Positions 58,724 through 64,000 of a stretch of DNA of 64,000 nt are shown one piece after another (within the stretch, counting starts at the first letter, position 1; every line of letters begins with the position of its first letter). Under the pieces are notes generated by a model. The model was not told where the DNA came from. It made no database searches and saw only the letters and a list, made by a program, of their open reading frames with translations. A program made the translations under genes and the position numbers. The stretch is from Paludibaculum fermentans_A (GTDB lineage: Bacteria > Acidobacteriota > Terriglobia > Bryobacterales > Bryobacteraceae), in contig NZ_JBPJAQ010000003.1 of NCBI RefSeq assembly GCF_051172195.1, positions 248,001 through 312,000 on the forward strand, in the 5' to 3' direction.

Positions 58724-59202
58724 CAGGCGGCAACCTCTTTGGCCATCGCCTTGATGTCAGCCGCCTCCGCCCACAAACCGAACCCCACCACGACTCGGTT
58801 CCATCCGTTGATGATGTTGATCGTCAGTGTCAGCTTCACCTGTTCTTCCTCCGTGAAATGAGCCTTCAACGCCGCGTAGGCGCTCTCGTGCTCTCGTCCT
58901 TCCGACAGCCGTGTCAGCGCCTCGGTCCAGCCCAGCGCGGCCCGCTCGCGCTCTGTATAACACGGAGCCTCGCGCCACCCCGGCAGCACGTAAATCCGCT
59001 GCTCGGTTTCCCCGTTTGCGCGTGCTTCGGCTGCATGCAGATTCAGGCAGTTGGCGCAGCCATTGATTTGCGAGGCGCGCAGCCTCACCAATTCCGTCAG
59101 CTTGGGCTCGAAATTGCACGCCGTGGAAAGGGCTATCGAGCTCTGCTGCCACTCCTTCATCAGGGCAGGGGCAGCGGCGAAGATATTGATTTTGCCAGTC
59201 AT
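58723..59202 (-). CDS. Carboxymuconolactone decarboxylase/AhpD-like protein
   Basis: 159 residues from ATG 59202 (AAGGAG 7 nt upstream). All-helical AhpD fold with the redox motif C49-x2-C52-x3-H56 (INGCANCLNLHAAEA). Such partners accompany ECF41 sigma factors and are probably peroxidase-like or alkylhydroperoxidase proteins. The promoter upstream matches the ECF41 consensus. Confidence 0.93.
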   Translation of the reverse strand: MTGKINIFAAAPALMKEWQQSSIALSTACNFEPKLTELVRLRASQINGCANCLNLHAAEARANGETEQRIYVLPGWREAPCYTERERAALGWTEALTRLSEGREHESAYAALKAHFTEEEQVKLTLTINIINGWNRVVVGFGLWAEAADIKAMAKEVAA

Positions 59203-59234
59203 ACAGGGTCTCCTTTGGTTGCTTCTACCTTCAT

Positions 59235-59261
59235 GACGAGCCAGCTTCCGCCCATGTGACA
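59235..59261 (-). promoter_or_regulatory. ECF41-type promoter
   Basis: On the minus strand TGTCACA (59,255-59,261), 16 nt, CGTC (59,235-59,238), about 33 bp upstream of the CMD-like start. This equals the described ECF41 consensus, implying autoregulation of the two-gene operon. Confidence 0.85.
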
Positions 59262-59454
59262 TGCAGCCGCCTGCTCGCCTCTTTTCGTGAAGTTGGCGGC
59301 AGGCGGTCCCTCGTTTCCACTTGGGTGGCTATTGCTCTGTACGCAGCCGCGCGATCAGGCCCCCGCCCTGTGCCACCCTCCCGTTAATACTGTTCACTGG
59401 CACTTGCGCAAAGCAATACCTGGCAGTCTGTGGCAGGAGTCCCGCTAGCCGCGC

Positions 59455-59553
59455 GGCGAGGGCTTGCGAGCCCAGGGCGCGAAGAGCCGGCCGAACTAGT
59501 GCCGGCCACTCGGAGGTCGGCCCGACACTGCCCTGGGCTCGCAAGCCCTTGCC
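59455..59553. repeat. 99-bp interrupted palindrome
   Basis: Two 24-bp arms, 59,455-59,478 and 59,530-59,553, pair at 23 of 24 positions around a 51-bp centre that itself holds a GCCGGC...GCCGGC hairpin. It lies in the ~850-bp gap between the CMD gene and the next gene. Could be a REP/MITE-like unit or a strong bidirectional terminator/cruciform. Confidence 0.8.
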
Positions 59554-60050
59554 GCCCTTTGGGTTCGCTCCGGCGCCGGCCTTCCCCCACTCAATGAGGC
59601 AACTATTTTCGGAATGACTTCGAAATTGCCTTTAGGTTCCATTCCGTTATCGGCGGCGGTGCGAACGCGGCGGCGCGACTTCTGCCACAGGCTGCTGGGC
59701 GGGTTCTCGTACGATTATTTCGGTGTATACTGCCCCATAGCTGGGACGCCGGGATGGAGATCCCGGACTGGAATTGAGAGCGAAAAACTGAGTGAACTGC
59801 CGCCCATCGGCCCCCTTTGAATTACCGGCGGGCCGAATCCTTGCCGCGCCCACCGGGCGGCTGGGCTGGGACTCTGTCACCAGGATGGAGTCCGAAATCG
59901 AAGTGCCGAAAGTGTCTTTGCCGCAATCGTAGGTCTCTGCGCCCGGACACGTCTTCGATAACTGGAGGCCCCCCACCGGGGCCCTGCGGTCGTGCGCTCT
60001 TCTGCTCCGGCGTCCCCGCTGTGGAAGCTTGCTGTCGAAAGGACAAAGCT

Positions 60051-61031
60051 GTGTCACTACAATTTGCCAGAAGGACGCTGACGTTTCAGCTAAACAGTGG
60101 AGATGCCTTCAAAGTAAATGAATTCCGCACCACACTGAGGATGATCAATTCCTGGTGGGCTGCGTACAAGAGCTGGGAGGAGCGGGACACGTTTGCGGCG
60201 GCCTTCCGCGGAGGACGCATCACGGTCCGCCAGGGCACTGAGTCGCAGACTTACGGCGATTACGGAGGAAAAACCGCCGACATTGCCTTCGGGGCGCGTC
60301 ACGGCGATATCGAAAAGCAGCTCTATCCGGCTGAGCGCTACCGGACCGGCACCGACAGCTTGAAAGAACGGCTGAATCCCGCCAACTTCGGTTTGCTCGA
60401 GGGACAGAGATTGAAGTACAAGCACGGGCTCCATGATCTCAGTGGATCCTTGTGCAGCCCCATGGTTCCCACCATCACCAAGCAGGTGCGTTGGAAATGG
60501 GGTGAGCTGGCCGTGCGCACCACCATCTTCATGCCGCTCGCCGAGCCCGAAGACATGGCTCTCTTTCATCTCTTGAACACCATGGCCAAAGCGGAACGCG
60601 CCACGCGGCCCGAGATCTACGCTCGCGTGGTGGAATTGCGCCGGCGCATGACTCGCCTGAAACTGGCCGACTCCGCCGACATCGGCGCCGGCCTCCACAA
60701 CATCTCGCCCACCGACGATCACGTCAAATTCCGCTACGGCATCAAGCAAATCCCCGGTAAGGATGGAGAACTCGTCGGCAAGGACAAGGAGCGTTTCAAC
60801 AAGGCGCTCGATTACCGATCGATCCTGCCCACCGTGCCAAAGGCGAGCCTGATGAACGAAATCGTGATCTGCTACCGCGAGCACGCCGGACCTCGTTTCC
60901 CCATCTTCACCAAGTGGATCAGCGAGCAGGAAGCGTTCGTCTGTTTCGAGAACGAACCCAGCTCCCAGTGGATCGTAGGCGGCAAAATCCCCAACAAATG
61001 GTCGGACGCCAAGGATCGGCTGCCCATCTAG
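60051..61031 (+). CDS. Hypothetical protein (326 aa)
   Basis: Best start is GTG 60051 with AAAGGA 8 nt upstream (VSLQFARRTLTFQL); a longer frame to 59817 is not protein-like. Soluble alpha-beta protein with repeated charged helices (EIYARVVELRRRMTRLKLAD) and aromatic patches (NSWWAAYKSW, WIVGGKIPNKW). No signal peptide. Family not recognised. Confidence 0.65.
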   Translation: MSLQFARRTLTFQLNSGDAFKVNEFRTTLRMINSWWAAYKSWEERDTFAAAFRGGRITVRQGTESQTYGDYGGKTADIAFGARHGDIEKQLYPAERYRTGTDSLKERLNPANFGLLEGQRLKYKHGLHDLSGSLCSPMVPTITKQVRWKWGELAVRTTIFMPLAEPEDMALFHLLNTMAKAERATRPEIYARVVELRRRMTRLKLADSADIGAGLHNISPTDDHVKFRYGIKQIPGKDGELVGKDKERFNKALDYRSILPTVPKASLMNEIVICYREHAGPRFPIFTKWISEQEAFVCFENEPSSQWIVGGKIPNKWSDAKDRLPI

Positions 61032-61129
61032 TCCCGCCCAGCGCGAGTTTGCGCCTCTCCTTGCTTGGGTCCTCACCGGTTCACATCGGTCAGGACCCTT
61101 GTCTCCGCCATCATCGGCCAGCGCGGTCG

Positions 61130-61437
61130 GGGAATGCGCGCCCTTGTGTTCATCAACAGCATTCGGAAGGGACGCGAGATTGTGGACCGAGGACTCTTCC
61201 AGCTCAGGGTCGGCGTGGGTCTGCTCCGTGTGTTTGGCCTGCTGGCGTTAGGGGGTGGCGGCGTCCATACTCGTCGGACGGTTGCTCAGCCGGATGCTGT
61301 ACGGCATCGGCGCCGGCGCCCTGCCCAGTCTCGCGGGGGCTGCCGTGGTGCTGCTCGTCATCGCTTTCCTCGCCCGCTATGTGCCGGCGCGGCGTGCCAG
61401 TCTGGTGGATCCGCTGGTTGCTCTCCGTGAGGGCTGA
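61130..61437 (+). pseudogene. C-terminal remnant of an FtsX/MacB-type permease
   Basis: The last ~60 codons (VGRLLSRMLYGIGAG, VPARRASLVDPLVALREG) are a classic ADOP/FtsX permease C-terminus. Upstream similarity (REIVDRGLFQLRVGVGLLRV) is in another frame, so there is a frameshift near 61,255. No N-terminal part; non-functional. Confidence 0.75.
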
Positions 61438-61554
61438 TACAGAATCACCGCGCGGACGATGCTCGAGCGCGTGCAGGCAGCATGCAAGGCTGAATCGGGA
61501 GCGAGCTTCATCCGGGTCAACCCCTGGGACCTTCCTCGAAAAGCGAGAACAGCA

Positions 61555-62493
61555 TCAGGCGAAACCTGGCCCTGTGAGCCACGCATAGCGGTTCGCACGC
61601 TCGTGCAACATTAGCGCGTGCGTCCGAATCGCCTCGTTCGCTAGGCAATCCACGATGGTCACCGCAACTGGCGAATTCCATGGGAAAGCCGGCACCTTCT
61701 GCAGCAACAACAGGAAGCGCGATGTCGGGTCCCACATCGGAGAAATCAGACTGCTTGCTGGTGCGCGAACCAAACGTCCCGCAGCGCCAAGCCTGTACCC
61801 GACGGTTCCGTCCTGGAATAGCCCGGCCAGGGAAGTGGAATCCGGCGAGATCTGCGCACTTCTGAACTCGCAAATACGTCTATCGACTGCCCCAGTTGTG
61901 AGATTCACCACCAGATGAACTCCTTCAACAGAAAGGTACACCTCCTTGCCGGGTCGATCGAAAAACGACCCGCAGCCCAGAACTCGGTCAGAGCGCAGAT
62001 CGTGTTCGTAGAGAACACATGGCTGCGAGTCAGCAGGCGTCCACTGACAGAAGACATATCGGCCCGCGGACTGGTCTGCTCCCCAGTAGATAAGGCTCCG
62101 GATCTTGCTGTCCGATATGCAGCCTTCAATTCCGATCTTGCAGTCACACCGGGCGGATATCATGCCAGACCGCAATCGGCAAAGCGCAAGTTGCCCTTCA
62201 CCTTGAAGCAGCGCAGTGCTACCCCAATCAATGACAGTTGAGACGAGCCAATTACTCGGGATATTCATCTGAACCCTGCGAACTGTCGGCCGATCGACCA
62301 CGCGACGAAACAGAACCGCATCTCCGGTCACTAGCCCAACTGACAGCCCTGTGTGCTGAGACAATACTCTGAGTCTCGATTCGAGGCTTGACGATCCCTC
62401 AACCGCCGGACGCGCGCACCCGATTAATATCGTCGACAGGGCGCCGGCGCCCCCGCCAATCAACTTGCGCCGAAGGACTGGTTCAGAACTCAT
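61555..62493 (-). CDS. Tat/lipoprotein-type exported hypothetical protein
   Basis: 312 residues from ATG 62493. Twin-Arg and lipobox-like start: RRKLIGGGAGALSTILIGC. The body is beta-rich with repeated short strands (GRYVFCQWTPADSQPCVLYE, EVYLSVEGVHLVVNLTTGAV, SPMWDPTSRFLLLLQK), suggesting a small beta-propeller. Family not recognised. It lies downstream of small overlapping frames that may be relics. Confidence 0.65.
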   Translation of the reverse strand: MSSEPVLRRKLIGGGAGALSTILIGCARPAVEGSSSLESRLRVLSQHTGLSVGLVTGDAVLFRRVVDRPTVRRVQMNIPSNWLVSTVIDWGSTALLQGEGQLALCRLRSGMISARCDCKIGIEGCISDSKIRSLIYWGADQSAGRYVFCQWTPADSQPCVLYEHDLRSDRVLGCGSFFDRPGKEVYLSVEGVHLVVNLTTGAVDRRICEFRSAQISPDSTSLAGLFQDGTVGYRLGAAGRLVRAPASSLISPMWDPTSRFLLLLQKVPAFPWNSPVAVTIVDCLANEAIRTHALMLHERANRYAWLTGPGFA

Positions 62494-62710
62494 GGCTGCC
62501 CTTCTGGGGCTGCTCATAACCCCAAGCTCGCAGAAGCAGTCCAGCCTGAGCAGACGCTGGAAGAGGAATGACCGCGGTGGAATTCAGCCAGGCGATGAAG
62601 CTATTGCCATTGATGCTGGTAAACCAATATGTCGTCGTGTCGTCTCTCCACGATGCAAATGCACGCTCTATTCGACTCAGAGGGGGCGGACTGGCTCGCG
62701 CTAACGCCAT
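62483..62710 (-). CDS. Possible small ORF
   Basis: 75 codons overlapping the start of the lipoprotein-like gene by 11 bp. The part TTTYWFTSINGNSFIAWLNS is protein-like, but there is no good start signal. Could be the end of a decayed gene continuing toward 63,000; neighbouring frames (62,710-63,072 and 62,726-62,977) are equally ambiguous. Confidence 0.25.
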   Translation of the reverse strand: MALARASPPPLSRIERAFASWRDDTTTYWFTSINGNSFIAWLNSTAVIPLPASAQAGLLLRAWGYEQPQKGSHEF

Positions 62711-63101
62711 TATTGCACCTGTGATTCATACGATTGGCATACGGTTTGGAGGCTCAGCATAGTTGAGCAGAATGGTTCGTCGCCGCTCGTCAACCGGCAG
62801 CCAAGGCTCGCTACTCCTCCTGAGCGGTACCGGCCATTTCTGCGCCCAGCGGTCTGTGCGCCTGCTGTTGCAAGCGAACGGACGAACAAGATCTCGCCCG
62901 TGGATGTGCCGCAGCACCGGCCATTCCTCCAGGCATTTGGGCCTGCGGGAAGGGCCCACGAGGTCCGGATCCACCACACAGGCTGCTTGAGGCCGGCCGG
63001 CAGTCCAAACTCAAACTTCCTCGATGCTCCGGCAAGCCACGGATGCGGCGCGCGCTCAGCCTCCCATTGCATCCCGTCACCCTTGCTGTATACTGAACCA
63101 C
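62711..63101. other. Ambiguous stretch upstream of arsR-like gene
   Basis: About 390 bp. Overlapping frames on the minus strand, none convincing; probably gene relics. Confidence 0.35.
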
Positions 63102-63467
63102 ATGGCTCAGTATGGCCAAACCCACTTCGATGCCTCGTTCGGCGCGCTCTCGGACGCCACCCGGCGCGGCGTTCTGGAACAACTCGGGCGTTCGGACGCT
63201 TCGATCACCGCCCTTGCCCAGAAGTTCCACATGACCCTCACGGGCATGAAGAAACATGTAAGCGTCTTAGAGCAGGCGGGGCTCGTCAGCACAGAAAAGG
63301 TTGGGCGCGTGCGAACCTGCAGGCTCGGGCTGCGCGGGCTGGAAGAAGAGGCGGCATGGCTCGAGAGGTATCGCCAGCTCTGGGCCGCGCGCTTCGACGA
63401 GTTGGACATTGTTGTCGAGGAATTGAAACGGAAGGAGAAAGCCAATGGGCGAAAGAAGCGAAAATGA
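63102..63467 (+). CDS. ArsR-family transcriptional regulator
   Basis: 121 residues from ATG 63102. Winged helix: FGALSDATRRGVLEQLGRSD, ITALAQKFHMTLTGMKKHVS, VLEQAGLVSTEKVGRVRTCR. No metal-binding Cys motif in the recognition helix, so it belongs to the metal-independent group that sits before AHSA1 genes. It overlaps the next gene by 23 bp. Confidence 0.93.
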   Translation: MAQYGQTHFDASFGALSDATRRGVLEQLGRSDASITALAQKFHMTLTGMKKHVSVLEQAGLVSTEKVGRVRTCRLGLRGLEEEAAWLERYRQLWAARFDELDIVVEELKRKEKANGRKKRK

Positions 63468-63954
63468 GGCCACCCCCATGAACAACCCCACGGTGGTGGA
63501 GCGGAAGTCCGAGCTCGAACTGGTTGTCACTCGCACCGTCAACGCGCCTGCGCACCTCGTGTTTGAGGCGTGGACCAAGGCGGAACTATTCAGGAGGTGG
63601 TGGGTACCAAAATCGTTTGGGCTGACCCTGCTTTCCTGCCAAATTGATGTTCGTGTGGGGGGGCAGTATCGTCTGGCGTTTCCCCACGAAGGTTCGACGA
63701 TGGAGTTCTTCGGCACCTACCTCGAAGTGACACCGCACTCGCGCCTCGTTTGGACCAACGACGAAGGTGACAACGGCCAGACCATCACCACGGTGACCTT
63801 TGAAGAAATCGACGGCAGGACGCTGTTGGTCGTGCTCAATCTCTACCCCTCGACGGAAGCGCTTGAGAACGGATCGACGGCCGCGATGCCCGAGGCGCTC
63901 GACCAACTCGACGAACTTCTCGCCAACCTGGGATCAGGTACGGAGACAAAATGA
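63445..63954 (+). CDS. SRPBCC/AHSA1-domain protein
   Basis: 169 residues; AAGGAG 7 nt before ATG 63445. START-like helix-grip fold: LVVTRTVNAPAHLVFEAWTK, LFRRWWVPKSF, GGQYRLAF, FFGTYLEVTPHSRLVWT, TTVTFEEIDGRTLLVV. Binds a hydrophobic ligand of unknown identity. Stands in a typical ArsR-AHSA1 operon, with an ATGA overlap to the next gene. Confidence 0.93.
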   Translation: MGERSENEATPMNNPTVVERKSELELVVTRTVNAPAHLVFEAWTKAELFRRWWVPKSFGLTLLSCQIDVRVGGQYRLAFPHEGSTMEFFGTYLEVTPHSRLVWTNDEGDNGQTITTVTFEEIDGRTLLVVLNLYPSTEALENGSTAAMPEALDQLDELLANLGSGTETK

Positions 63955-64000
63955 CGCAGCCAATCCAGCAAACAAACGCTTCCGGCCGGCGGCAGAACGG
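63951..64000 (+). CDS. Start of a third gene of the ArsR-AHSA1 operon (cut by the window edge)
   Basis: ATG at 63951 overlaps the AHSA1 stop (ATGA). Only about 16 codons are present (MTQPIQQTNASGRR), too few for a call. In such operons the third gene is often a DoxX, glyoxalase or second SRPBCC protein. Confidence 0.5.
   Translation, partial: MTQPIQQTNASGRRQN

Overview
The window reads as a high-GC chromosome segment of an Acidobacteriota bacterium, probably Bryobacterales/Solibacter-like. This is inferred from a PadR-controlled duplicated-orphan (ADOP) FtsX permease, PEP-CTERM proteins, a BlaI/M56 pair, large secreted beta-rich proteins and a TonB-receptor fragment; no rRNA or marker phylogeny is present to prove it.

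Layout. About 1-22.5 kb is accessory: a DUF4062 gene running off the left edge, two EVE-like/HNH endonuclease genes (one split by a complete 2434-bp IS66 element with an 8-bp target duplication), a TM/OmpA-like pair, three PEP-CTERM proteins with two small zinc-finger proteins, a Sel1 protein, a secreted triple-repeat protein, pyruvate phosphate dikinase with an AT-richer 5' extension and an AT-richer upstream gene, a frameshifted UDG-like gene, and a serine recombinase with a coupled partner close to tRNA-Phe. About 22.8-31 kb is more ordinary: ADOP permease and PadR, an NTF2-like protein, class I fumarase, DUF2252 and a SorC-like regulator. About 31-44.4 kb mixes orphan genes, GreB, a SUMF1-fold protein, a recombinase lacking its catalytic Tyr, pseudogenes and a tandem repeat with a period near 87 bp.

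The most notable block is 44.4-56.1 kb. A BlaI/M56 pair with a visible promoter-operator abuts a cyanophycin-synthetase-like locus: three CphA paralogues, a DUF1854 protein and an ABC exporter with an N-terminal zinc ribbon. The paralogues have complementary losses: the first keeps the Mur-ligase half but lost the core of its ATP-grasp domain, the second is complete, and the third keeps ATP-grasp but has a truncated Mur remnant without a P-loop. With an exporter and no degradation enzyme in the window, this suggests synthesis and export of a modified cyanophycin-like peptide rather than simple storage (inference).

The right end (56-64 kb) holds a Tat-exported carboxylesterase, an ECF41 sigma factor with its carboxymuconolactone-decarboxylase-like partner and a textbook ECF41 promoter, a 99-bp palindrome, orphan genes, a permease remnant, and an ArsR-AHSA1 operon running off the edge.
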